The notes: a model not told the origin generated them from the sequence alone. Positions 1 to 6,568 are shown, counted from the stretch's first letter. The stretch: DNA of 12,738 bases from Proteobacteria bacterium UBA1148 (GCA_002311835.1 DBZY01000091.1:3478-16215), one strand, 5' to 3'. Numbers and translations: made by a program.

Positions 1-761
1 TGATCGCGCGCCGGGAAGTCGATGTCGTAGCGCGCATCGGCGGCCGCCGTGGTACGCATGTCCTTCGTGTCGAACGGGTCTTTGAAGCTGAAGGGAATGC
101 AATACATTGGCAGGTTCTCGAGATCGGGCTCCGTGCCGTACTGCTCATCCAAGCCCATCGCCTGTTCCAGCGCATCGGGATACTGTCGGAAGTCCTCGCA
201 CACGGCGTGGGAGCCTGTCGGGAGCGGGCCCGCAGAGGGGTGCAGATCCGCGTCACCCTTGCACGTCACGGAACGTTCGCCCCGCAAGTTCAACGTGCCG
301 AGTGCGTTCGTCTGCCCTGCATTGGGCATGCCGACCGTCATTCCGTACTGGGCGTAGACACTCGGGTCCGACGCTGTCGGTTCCATCCGACCGAACTCGA
401 TGGGCGGTCCCTCGTACTGGTCAAAATCCGGGAGAACCTCGGTCACGGCCACCGTCTCGCTGGGGTACTCGAGCGGAGCGCCCACCCGCACCATGCCGGG
501 CACGGCGGGAACCGGCGCACCGTCTCGGGTGACCAGCTGGTTAGTGACACCGTTGTAGGCCTTGGCGCGATCGAGATACATCTCGACGAGACCGAGGCAG
601 GTGAGCTGACCTTCCTGAATCCCACGATGCACGTCGGAGATCGTGGCTTCTTCAAGATGGAACTGAAAGTTGTCTGTGGGCGCATCCTGTGTGCAGCCAT
701 AGGCACCTAACGCGAGAAAAATACCTATCACGACTGACCGACTACGTTTGGTTATAAACAT
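1..761 (-). CDS. Secreted amidase-signature family protein, N-terminal part (cut by window edge)
   Basis: An open frame with no stop runs from the ATG at 761 to the left edge, giving 253 residues. The first 23 residues form a basic, hydrophobic signal ending in LGAYGC, a somewhat atypical lipobox that would make Cys23 the lipidated residue. Residues 35-70 (ATISDVHRGIQEGQLTC... MYLDRAKAYN) match the N-terminal helical region of amidase-signature hydrolases. Residues 219-238 (PMYCIPFSFKDPFDTKDM) match the segment carrying the catalytic Lys of the Ser-cisSer-Lys triad, here Lys227. The two catalytic serines would lie beyond the edge, so activity cannot be judged. About 110 more residues than usual separate these two blocks, and they include Cys167 and Cys188. 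A GGAGAG ribosome site 5 nt upstream supports the start. Substrate is unknown; the family hydrolyses amides or carboxylic esters. The gene diverges from the DUF6152 pair. Confidence 0.85.
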   Translation of the reverse strand, partial: MFITKRSRSVVIGIFLALGAYGCTQDAPTDNFQFHLEEATISDVHRGIQEGQLTCLGLVEMYLDRAKAYNGVTNQLVTRDGAPVPAVPGMVRVGAPLEYPSETVAVTEVLPDFDQYEGPPIEFGRMEPTASDPSVYAQYGMTVGMPNAGQTNALGTLNLRGERSVTCKGDADLHPSAGPLPTGSHAVCEDFRQYPDALEQAMGLDEQYGTEPDLENLPMYCIPFSFKDPFDTKDMRTTAAADARYDIDFPARD

Positions 762-766
762 GAGCA

Positions 767-772
767 CTCTCC
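767..772 (-). promoter_or_regulatory. Ribosome binding site of the amidase gene
   Basis: GGAGAG on the minus strand lies 5 nt before the ATG at 761. It fixes the start of a gene whose other end lies outside the window. Confidence 0.7.
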
Positions 773-868
773 GGAGATTCTGGACCCTAACATCCTTGCG
801 GATGCGCTGGCTCGATCTTCTTCGTCTTAATTCTGATTACCACTTCTTGGTGAATTTTACTCCAAGTT

Positions 869-907
869 TTGCAGTCATTCTCATTTCCTGTTTAGACTCT
901 TTCTAAA
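869..907 (+). promoter_or_regulatory. Possible promoter with overlapping inverted repeat
   Basis: The 219-bp gap between the divergent amidase and DUF6152 genes is AT-rich. It holds TTGCAG (869-874), an 18-nt spacer and TAGACT (893-898), a weak sigma70-like match pointing towards the DUF6152 pair. A perfect 6-bp inverted repeat, TTTAGA / TCTAAA with a 5-nt loop (891-907), overlaps the -10 and could be an operator. Both signals are short and could be chance. I found no convincing promoter for the amidase on the other strand. Confidence 0.25.
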
Positions 908-980
908 TTTGCATAGTGATACCCCGTACGCCCTGAGATCGGTAGAATGAACTTTCGTGAACCAATATGAACACCGCGTC

Positions 981-2000
981 ATGATCCGTATCAGCATTCT
1001 TCTAGGGACACTACTGGTATCGGGGCTCGTGAGCGCCCATCACTCCAGTAACGCATTTTACGATCGTAACACCAACAGCGAGCTTACGGGAACGATCACC
1101 AGTGTCGACTGGGTCAACCCTCACGTGCGTTTTACGCTGGAAGTGATCAATGATAACAACGAACATGAAGTTTGGGCTTTGGAAGCGTCCTCCATCAATA
1201 TACTCGATCGTCACGGCTTCGGGCGCGAGAATCTTACGGTAGGGAATCAGGTGACGGTGGTCGGGTACCTGTCCCGGTTCGGCCTCAAGGAGATGGGGGC
1301 CGCCTACATTAGCGTGCCAGGCGGTGAGGACGTCGTGCTGTGGGCAGGGCTCTTCGGTGGACGGGAACAAGGGAACACAACTATCGGCGTGGATGCAACA
1401 AGTGCGGCCCCCAGACCGCGAGGGATTTTTCGCGTCTGGACGCTGGGTGAGTATCCGCATCTGAAGGGCGCTCCTGACGGATCGGGAAATCGTAGGATGC
1501 TCCCCTATGCGCCCATGGCCGTGGCTGCCCGTGAACGATTTGATCCTCTGACGGACGACACCGCTTTACGGTGTATCCCCCAAGGCATGCCTGGAATCAT
1601 GGACAACCCCTTCCCGATGGAAATCGTTGAACAGGGCGATGACATCGTCTTCCGGATAGAACAGTGGGATGTTGTGCGCACTATTCATATGTCGGGTGAC
1701 CAGAGCTCAGGTAGCCAGCTGGCGTCACCGCAAGGCTATTCCGTGGGTCGGTGGGAGCAGGATACGCTGGTTGTTACGACCACTCAGGTCAACTGGCCCT
1801 TTTTTGATGATATTGGTACGCCGCAGAGTGAGGATATCGAGATTGTAGAGCGATTTTCACTCAGTGCTGAGGAAAGTCGTTTGAATTACACAATAACGGC
1901 GATTGATCCCGTGACATTTACCGAACCCGTCAGCTTCGAAACCGGTTACTGGGTCTGGGTGCCGGGTGAGGAGGTCAAGCTGTACAATTGCACGCTTTGA
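981..2000 (+). CDS. Secreted two-domain protein: DUF6152 plus C-terminal GRWEGDT-type beta domain (copy 1)
   Basis: A 339-aa exported protein of unknown function. Residues 1-19 are a signal peptide ending VSA, so the mature protein should begin His-His-Ser. Residues 20 to about 112 resemble DUF6152 (EL.GTITSVDWVNPHVRF, then VGNQVTVVGYLSR). Residues about 180-339 resemble a domain common in secreted paralogue families: LRCIPQGMPGIM, an IHMSG segment, GRWEQDTLVV, ERFSL, DPVTFTEP and a C-terminal YNC. Cys198 and Cys337 are the only cysteines, both in this second domain, and could form a disulfide. I chose the ATG at 981 over an in-frame GTG at 957 because it aligns with the duplicate copy downstream (same gtcATG context and same signal peptide length). 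No clear Shine-Dalgarno is present. It is first in a probable three-gene operon and is about 70 percent identical by eye to copy 2. Confidence 0.85.
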   Translation: MIRISILLGTLLVSGLVSAHHSSNAFYDRNTNSELTGTITSVDWVNPHVRFTLEVINDNNEHEVWALEASSINILDRHGFGRENLTVGNQVTVVGYLSRFGLKEMGAAYISVPGGEDVVLWAGLFGGREQGNTTIGVDATSAAPRPRGIFRVWTLGEYPHLKGAPDGSGNRRMLPYAPMAVAARERFDPLTDDTALRCIPQGMPGIMDNPFPMEIVEQGDDIVFRIEQWDVVRTIHMSGDQSSGSQLASPQGYSVGRWEQDTLVVTTTQVNWPFFDDIGTPQSEDIEIVERFSLSAEESRLNYTITAIDPVTFTEPVSFETGYWVWVPGEEVKLYNCTL

Positions 2001-2040
2001 AAATGGTCTGCGAGAGTACAAGGTTCCAGATTTCAGAGTC

Positions 2041-3054
2041 ATGAACCGTATCAATATTTTTCTGATGACGCTACTTGTGTCGGGACTTGTGAGCGCTCAC
2101 CATTCTGTGAGTGCGTTTTATGATAGCGACACCGTTAGCGAACTTGTGGGAACAATAACCAGCGTTGATTGGGTTAATCCTCATGTGCGTTTTATGTTGG
2201 AGACGCTTAGCGACAATAATGAACGCGAGGTTTGGGCCTTAGAGTCAGGCTCCGTCAACATGCTAGAACGTCATGGAGTTGAGCGTAAAAATCTTGCAGT
2301 GGGGAACTTGGTGACGGTAGTTGGACATCTGTCCCGGCATGATCGCAAGGAAATGATAGCCGGCTACATCAGTACGCCCAGTGGTGAAAATGTCGTATTG
2401 TGGTCGGGGCTCTTCGGTGGGTTGGAAGCCACAGCATCTGATTCTGGAACGCAACCCCAAGTACCCGTGGTTTCTAGATCCCAAGGTATTTTTCGCGTCT
2501 GGACACAAGGCCAAACCTATAGTCGAGATGCAACAGATACCTCTGCAGGTATGCTCCTTCCCTATACTTCTACAGCTTTAGCTGCCCGCGAGCGGTATAA
2601 CCCTTTAACAGACGACACTGCTTTGCGATGCATACCCCAAGGCATGCCTGGGATCATGGACAACCCCTTCCCGATGGAAATCGTTGAACAGGGAGATGAT
2701 ATCGTCTTCCGGATGGAAGAGTGGGATGTCGTACGCATCATCCACATGTCAGGGGCCCAGAATCCAGATAGTCAGCTTGCCTCACCTTTGGGATATTCCA
2801 CGGGTCGGTGGGAGGGGGAGACGTTGGTTGTTGCGACTGCCCAGATTAATTGGCCTTTCTTTGATGACGTCGGTACACCGCAGAGCGGGGATGTTCAGAT
2901 CGTAGAGCGATTTTCACTCGGTATTGAGGGGGGTCGTTTGAATTACACGATAACGGTAATTGATGACGTGACATTTACTGAACCTATCAGCCTGGATGGT
3001 TACTGGGTTTGGGTGCCAGATGAAGAAATCAAACCATACAATTGCACGCTTTGA
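2041..3054 (+). CDS. Secreted two-domain protein: DUF6152 plus C-terminal GRWEGDT-type beta domain (copy 2)
   Basis: A 337-aa paralogue of the preceding gene, starting 40 nt after its stop. The signal peptide (residues 1-19, ending VSA) again leaves His-His-Ser as predicted mature N-terminus; the conserved Asn-Pro-His falls at residues 46-48. The C-terminal domain carries LRCIPQGMPGIM, IIHMSG, GRWEGETLVV, ERFSL, FTEP and YNC near the end. An in-frame upstream extension to 1966 exists, but it overlaps copy 1 and would bury the signal peptide, so the ATG at 2041 is preferred. Third codon positions are shifted towards A and T relative to copy 1 (for example GTC to GTT, AAC to AAT, CAC to CAT). 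Function is unknown. Location in the periplasm or at the surface is inferred from the signal peptide. Confidence 0.85.
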   Translation: MNRINIFLMTLLVSGLVSAHHSVSAFYDSDTVSELVGTITSVDWVNPHVRFMLETLSDNNEREVWALESGSVNMLERHGVERKNLAVGNLVTVVGHLSRHDRKEMIAGYISTPSGENVVLWSGLFGGLEATASDSGTQPQVPVVSRSQGIFRVWTQGQTYSRDATDTSAGMLLPYTSTALAARERYNPLTDDTALRCIPQGMPGIMDNPFPMEIVEQGDDIVFRMEEWDVVRIIHMSGAQNPDSQLASPLGYSTGRWEGETLVVATAQINWPFFDDVGTPQSGDVQIVERFSLGIEGGRLNYTITVIDDVTFTEPISLDGYWVWVPDEEIKPYNCTL

Positions 3055-3079
3055 AAATAGCTTATGGGGGTATAACACT

Positions 3080-4060
3080 ATGAAATTTTTCCTTTCTTTT
3101 TTTCTCATGTTGGGAGCATTTTCTCTTACCGCGCAGGAACATCAGATGCCGCGTCAACTCTCACACGAACTCGTTGAGGGCTTCTTTCAGGTTCCTGACG
3201 ATATATGGTTGTCCGAGGCGGTTGGCGTAGACGTTAATGCGGCAGGCAATATCTTTATTCTGAATCGAGGGAATATTCCGCTGTTAGAGTTCACTCCTGA
3301 TGGTGAGTACGTACGCTCATATGGCGAGGGCTCGACGATTTTTCATGCAGCCCACAGCGTACGTTTTGATCGCGACGACAATATGTGGGTCGTCGACTCA
3401 GCTAATAATGTAATCGTACGCGTCAGTCCCAACGGCATCATCGAACAAGCGCTCGGTCGGCGCCTAGAACCATGGGTTACACTTACTCACGGACCTGCTT
3501 ACCGTGCGATTCCCTCAACAAGTAACTTCTATCATCCGACCGATATTGCCGTTGCATCGGACGGTAGTAGCTTTGTGACGGATGGCTATGGAAACAGCCG
3601 CATTGCACACTTTAGCAAGCAAGGTCTTTTGGTTAAGTACTGGGGTGAGCGTGGTGCGGGGCCGGGCCAGTTTAATACACCACACAGCATTGTCATCGAT
3701 AATAACGACAATATCTATGTTGGGGATCGCAACAATAGCCGCATACAGATTTTTGATCTTGAGGGCAATTTCAAAACACAATGGAATCTACGCGAGGTGC
3801 CCGGGGGCGCGACAGGGCGATCATCGCAGCCATGGTCGTTATGTATTACACCTGGGCCGGATCAGGTGATCTTTGTCGGTAGTGTCGGGCGTGTCATAAA
3901 GCTGGGTTTGAACGGGGAGACTCTTGGCACATTTGGTCAACTAGGCCGAGCTCCCGGTTGGTTTGACTCAATCCATGCGCTTGCATGTCCAGATGAGAAC
4001 ACGTTGTATCTCGCCCAAGAGTTTAGTTTTCGTTTTGATAAAGTGATTGTGGAAGATTGA
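3080..4060 (+). CDS. Secreted NHL beta-propeller, peptidyl-alpha-hydroxyglycine alpha-amidating lyase (PAL)-like
   Basis: A 326-aa exported protein. Residues 1-18 are a signal peptide (MKFFLSFFLMLGAFSLTA). The rest is a series of NHL-type blades such as GVDVNAAGNIFILNRG, VRFDRDDNMWVVDS, IAVASDGSSFVTDGYGNSRI and IVIDNNDNIYVGDRNNSRIQ. The order and setting of key residues resemble animal PAL: an Arg in NRG (63), His92, Tyr170 in DGYGNSRI, His202 in PHSI, Arg217 in GDR and His299. PAL uses three His for zinc plus Tyr and Arg for catalysis, removing glyoxylate from hydroxyglycine-extended peptides. The lyase reaction is therefore possible but unproven; many bacterial NHL proteins carry this label without biochemical support. 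The start at 3080 begins the signal peptide, with GGGGG 9 nt upstream. It follows the DUF6152 pair by 25 nt and converges on the MarR gene. Confidence 0.8.
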   Translation: MKFFLSFFLMLGAFSLTAQEHQMPRQLSHELVEGFFQVPDDIWLSEAVGVDVNAAGNIFILNRGNIPLLEFTPDGEYVRSYGEGSTIFHAAHSVRFDRDDNMWVVDSANNVIVRVSPNGIIEQALGRRLEPWVTLTHGPAYRAIPSTSNFYHPTDIAVASDGSSFVTDGYGNSRIAHFSKQGLLVKYWGERGAGPGQFNTPHSIVIDNNDNIYVGDRNNSRIQIFDLEGNFKTQWNLREVPGGATGRSSQPWSLCITPGPDQVIFVGSVGRVIKLGLNGETLGTFGQLGRAPGWFDSIHALACPDENTLYLAQEFSFRFDKVIVED

Positions 4061-4082
4061 GAGGACTGACTCCTGACGGGGG

Positions 4083-4580
4083 TTAGGGATGGGGCCTGAG
4101 GTTAGGTTTCGCGCGCACTGAACTTTTGCGGCGGAGGTTGGCCTCAAGTCGCTCCATCAGAGTCATAGCGACTTCCCGCTCCACATCGTCAAAACCGCGG
4201 AAGGCGTGTTCGTTAACTTCTATGGTGCCAGCAATTGCCGCATCGCGATTTGCTTTTGCGCGGGCAGTTAGAAAAAAATTTACAATCCTCTTGTCGTGTT
4301 TATTGCGGCGGCGTTTAACTAGCCCGTCGCGTTCCATCCGGCTAAGTGTTCGAGTCACCGTCGTCAGATCGATAGGACAGCGGCCGGCAATTCCTTTTAG
4401 AGATAGTCCGTTTTCTTCCCACAGAGCGCGCAGTATTGCGAATTGCCCAACGGACATTCCTAGTTGGCGAAGATGTTCGTTCATGTGGTTGCGAAATAGG
4501 CGCGCAAGAACATGGGCCTGATACCCAACACTATCTGCCGCACGTAGCTTGCCAGCTCCTGGTGGACTCTTCCTAATCAT
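4083..4580 (-). CDS. MarR-family transcriptional regulator
   Basis: A 165-aa winged-helix regulator. Residues 40-115 hold the DNA-binding domain: MSVGQFAILRALWEENGLS, a recognition-helix segment (DLTTVTRTLSRMERDGLV), and a basic wing (KRRRNKHDKR) followed by FFLTARAKA. The flanking N- and C-terminal helices would form the dimer interface typical of MarR. The frame is open up to 4700, but that region overlaps the dioxygenase gene; the ATG at 4580 overlaps the dioxygenase stop by 8 nt (ATGATTAG), the arrangement expected for translational coupling. It is last in the FAH hydrolase, dioxygenase, MarR operon. It probably senses the aromatic substrate or an intermediate and acts at the palindrome at 6508-6519. 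The target and the ligand are inferences from context. Confidence 0.88.
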   Translation of the reverse strand: MIRKSPPGAGKLRAADSVGYQAHVLARLFRNHMNEHLRQLGMSVGQFAILRALWEENGLSLKGIAGRCPIDLTTVTRTLSRMERDGLVKRRRNKHDKRIVNFFLTARAKANRDAAIAGTIEVNEHAFRGFDDVEREVAMTLMERLEANLRRKSSVRAKPNLRPHP

Positions 4581-5592
4581 TCGGCCGCTGCTCTCGCCAG
4601 AGACCAAGTTTTTCTTGTACCCCACGATCTGAAAAACTAAACAGTATGGCATCGCTGCTTTCAACGAAATGCTGATGTTTGGCCCAAGTCGGTATAACAA
4701 AAGCGTCCTTTGGGCCCCATTCCAGTTTTACATCATTGACTATCGTGCACCCATGTCCCTCAACAACCGAGTAAATACAAGCATCAGTTTGTCGGTAGGG
4801 TTCGGAGGAGAATCCCTCTGGCATGAGTTGGAGAAAGGCGGAAATGGTTGGCATGACATCTTCGTTGTTTGCTGGGTTTGTGTAACGCATTTTAAAACCG
4901 TAGCAAGAGTCGCATTTCTGAGATCCTTGCATTTCGTCAAGCGAGGTTCGTGTGCTTTTGTACGTGTAGTTGAGCGTTGAGCCTGAGTTTTTTATTGGCG
5001 GGTGCTGAAATTCTGGATAGATTTCGAAGAACCATAATCCAAGTTGATTGACTAATGGCCAGTCCAGGCCATCAAGCCAGATCATTGGTATATCCGTCTC
5101 GTTACCGTGGTCGTGCCAAGCCCAGGAAGGTGTGACGACAAAGTCACCGGGATTCATAATGGTCTTTTCACCGTTGACCGCGGTATAGGCTCCTTCTCCT
5201 TCCAGGATAAATCGAAACGCAGCCGGGCTGTGTCGGTGGGTTGGTGCAATTTCTCCTGGCATCAAAAGTTGATAACCGGCATACATTGTCTGGGTCGTGG
5301 CTAGTCGGTGCTCTAGGCCTGGGTTCTCGAGGGCTAACACACGACGCTCAGCTTCCTCGGCGGTGAGCATATCTGCGGATGCTAGGACCAGGTTTCTCGC
5401 GTCTTTGTATTGCCACAGATAGGGCAGGACTTTTGAGCGGGGGGAGGGTCTGGCCGTGAACTTGTGGATTTCCTCCCATAACGGCCAGAGATGAGCATCT
5501 TCCAGCTGCCGGTAATAATCGGGGTATTCCTTCCAAAGATCGGTTTTCTCGGCCTGATGGCTTCTATTTGCGAAGTTTCTTTTTTCAACCAT
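4573..5592 (-). CDS. Gentisate 1,2-dioxygenase-like bicupin
   Basis: A 339-aa cytoplasmic bicupin matching gentisate 1,2-dioxygenases along its length, including PLWEEI (37-42), AERRVLALENPGL (81-93), YAGYQLLMPGEIAPTHRH (104-121), FILEGEGAYTAVNGE (128-142) and PGDFVVTPSWAWHDHGN (148-164). His119, His121 and His160 have the spacing of the Fe(II) ligands of characterised enzymes. The expected reaction is oxygen-dependent opening of gentisate to maleylpyruvate. Related enzymes act on salicylate or 1-hydroxy-2-naphthoate, so the exact substrate is uncertain. The second cupin (about 245-325) keeps the fold motifs but has no matching pair of metal histidines, as is usual. The ATG at 5592 has GGGAG 5 nt upstream and lies 23 nt after the FAH hydrolase stop. 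The frame extends to 5661, but that would overlap the hydrolase. Confidence 0.88.
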   Translation of the reverse strand: MVEKRNFANRSHQAEKTDLWKEYPDYYRQLEDAHLWPLWEEIHKFTARPSPRSKVLPYLWQYKDARNLVLASADMLTAEEAERRVLALENPGLEHRLATTQTMYAGYQLLMPGEIAPTHRHSPAAFRFILEGEGAYTAVNGEKTIMNPGDFVVTPSWAWHDHGNETDIPMIWLDGLDWPLVNQLGLWFFEIYPEFQHPPIKNSGSTLNYTYKSTRTSLDEMQGSQKCDSCYGFKMRYTNPANNEDVMPTISAFLQLMPEGFSSEPYRQTDACIYSVVEGHGCTIVNDVKLEWGPKDAFVIPTWAKHQHFVESSDAILFSFSDRGVQEKLGLWREQRPND

Positions 5593-5597
5593 ACTGG

Positions 5598-5602
5598 CTC
5601 CC
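5598..5602 (-). promoter_or_regulatory. Ribosome binding site of the dioxygenase gene
   Basis: GGGAG on the minus strand lies 5 nt before the ATG at 5592. It decides against the longer in-frame start at 5661, which would lie inside the FAH-family gene. Confidence 0.7.
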
Positions 5603-5615
5603 AGTCGCTTAAAGC

Positions 5616-6473
5616 TTAGGAAATATTGACCTGCATTTTTCCAATACCCTGAATCTCGCAATCCAGGATGTCAGTCGGTTTAACTGGACCGACGCCTGCT
5701 GGTGTACCGGTATAAATCACGTCTCCGGGTAGGAGAGTGTAGAAATTAGAACATTTTGCGATAAGTGTTCTGACGTCGTAGATCAATTCTCGAGTATTAG
5801 AATTCTGACGAATCTCGCCATTGAGTCGCAGTGTTAGATTAAGATTATCGGGATCAATAATCTCGTCTTTCGTAACCAGCCAAGGCCCCAATACAGAGTA
5901 CGTGTCGATGGACTTTCTCATACTGCGGTCTTCTTTACCGCGTACCGTCATATCCAAACCAATCGCATAGCCCGCAACACATTCCAGGGCTTTGTAAGGC
6001 GAAATTCTGCGTGTTTCCTGACCGATAATGATTGCGAGCTCTATCTCATGATCAGTACGTCGATCAGGAAAGCTTCTAATAATCCCTTCACCGGGACCGA
6101 TGAGAGACGAGTTAGCTTTCAGGAAACATAGTGATTCACTAATCGGTTTGACTCTTTTCTGATCGAACGTAATGCCCTTGTCCGCTTCCGCCTCGTCGAT
6201 ATGGAGTTGATAGTTGACTGGCGCACCAATTAATTTCGTGGGGTTGGCTACTGGGCTGTTGAGCTTGATATCAGAAAAGTTATGGTGAGTCGCGTTACCG
6301 GCCACCTCCAGAACTCGGTCGCGAATTTCATCTAGATGGCGGATGAAGAGATCTCCCCGAGCCGGTAGCGGCCACCGTACCTCGGGCAGCACATTGAGTG
6401 CTTCTGTCACGTCCGAGACGGTCCCTTCGTTGACGAGGCCGAGCCGAGTTTCGTTGAATCGACATAGCTTCAT
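5616..6473 (-). CDS. Fumarylacetoacetate hydrolase (FAH)-family protein, probable acylpyruvate hydrolase
   Basis: A 285-aa FAH-superfamily hydrolase. The N-terminus MKLCRF is typical of the family, so the ATG at 6473 is preferred to the frame opening at 6548, which would cover the promoter region. Family landmarks are LIGAPVNYQLHIDEA (81-95), DHEIELAIIIG (141-151), AIGLDMTVR (170-178) and GDVIYTGTPAGVG (250-262). Glu143, Glu145 and Asp174 fit the divalent-metal site. Beside gentisate dioxygenase the likely role is hydrolysis of fumarylpyruvate or maleylpyruvate to pyruvate plus fumarate or maleate. No maleylpyruvate isomerase gene is in the window, so it is encoded elsewhere or this enzyme cleaves maleylpyruvate directly. 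It is first in the minus-strand operon. The Shine-Dalgarno is weak. Substrate assignment rests on context. Confidence 0.85.
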   Translation of the reverse strand: MKLCRFNETRLGLVNEGTVSDVTEALNVLPEVRWPLPARGDLFIRHLDEIRDRVLEVAGNATHHNFSDIKLNSPVANPTKLIGAPVNYQLHIDEAEADKGITFDQKRVKPISESLCFLKANSSLIGPGEGIIRSFPDRRTDHEIELAIIIGQETRRISPYKALECVAGYAIGLDMTVRGKEDRSMRKSIDTYSVLGPWLVTKDEIIDPDNLNLTLRLNGEIRQNSNTRELIYDVRTLIAKCSNFYTLLPGDVIYTGTPAGVGPVKPTDILDCEIQGIGKMQVNIS

Positions 6474-6507
6474 TGCAAAACACACGCCTTTGCGCGAGAT
6501 ATAAAAC

Positions 6508-6519
6508 TTGCTATAGCAA
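6508..6519. promoter_or_regulatory. Perfect palindrome TTGCTATAGCAA, probable MarR operator
   Basis: A perfect 12-bp palindrome lies in the 95-bp gap between the divergent FAH-family and DUF3311 genes. TTGC...GCAA with flanking ACTTGC and GCAAT resembles the operator core bound by E. coli MarR. It abuts a minus-strand TATAAT and overlaps a candidate plus-strand -35. A bound dimer would block both transcripts. That it is the target of the MarR protein at 4083-4580 is inferred. Confidence 0.55.
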
Positions 6520-6537
6520 TTATAGCCAGAGTAGATT
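6508..6537 (+). promoter_or_regulatory. Candidate promoter for the DUF3311-symporter operon
   Basis: TTGCTA (6508-6513), an 18-nt spacer and TAGATT (6532-6537) give 4/6 matches to each sigma70 hexamer. The -35 is the left half of the palindrome, so repressor binding would exclude polymerase. The match is weak on its own; its placement makes it plausible. Confidence 0.35.
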
Positions 6538-6543
6538 ATAGCC
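6519..6543 (-). promoter_or_regulatory. Two TATAAT -10 boxes within a 9-bp direct repeat
   Basis: ATTATAGCC occurs at 6519-6527 and 6535-6543, a 16-bp period. On the minus strand each copy reads GGCTATAAT, so each gives a perfect -10 box (6519-6524 and 6535-6540) upstream of the FAH-family gene. Neither has a good -35 at normal distance, which suggests an activated promoter or only one box in use. Confidence 0.45.
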
Positions 6544-6568
6544 GCCATAGAGTGGGGATGACTTGAAG

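Larger units (their letters stand above)
981..3058 (+). repeat. Tandem gene duplication (981-2004 and 2041-3058)
   Basis: Two diverged copies of the same two-domain gene lie head to tail. Homology continues past the stop codons: 22 nt spanning each stop (1983-2004 and 3037-3058) are identical, and similarity fades through the spacer that follows. The copied unit therefore included some downstream sequence. Most of the pair differs at many synonymous sites, but one 80-nt segment is nearly identical (see findings). Confidence 0.9.

Noticed and set aside
49..710. Long plus-strand and alternate minus-strand frames at the left end
   Set aside because: They overlap the amidase frame, which has clear family motifs, a signal peptide and a ribosome site. 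The others look like GC-rich shadows with no recognisable domain.
791..804. CATCC / GGATG hairpin upstream of the amidase
   Set aside because: A 5-bp stem with no T-run, in a leader region; no link to attenuation or protein binding can be shown.
957..980. GTG start 24 nt upstream of the first DUF6152 gene
   Set aside because: It would put eight polar residues before the signal peptide and breaks the alignment with copy 2. It cannot be excluded entirely.
1966..2040. Upstream in-frame extension of copy 2 overlapping copy 1
   Set aside because: The extension is an out-of-frame reading of the copy 1 tail and buries a good signal peptide. The same effect creates the false extension at 2996-3079 before the NHL gene.
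4062..4074. AGGA / TCCT hairpin between the convergent NHL and MarR genes
   Set aside because: The stem is only 4 bp and no T-run follows, so it is not supported as a terminator.
4669..4980. 103-aa plus-strand frame inside the dioxygenase gene
   Set aside because: Antisense shadow of a well-supported cupin gene, with no domain or signal.
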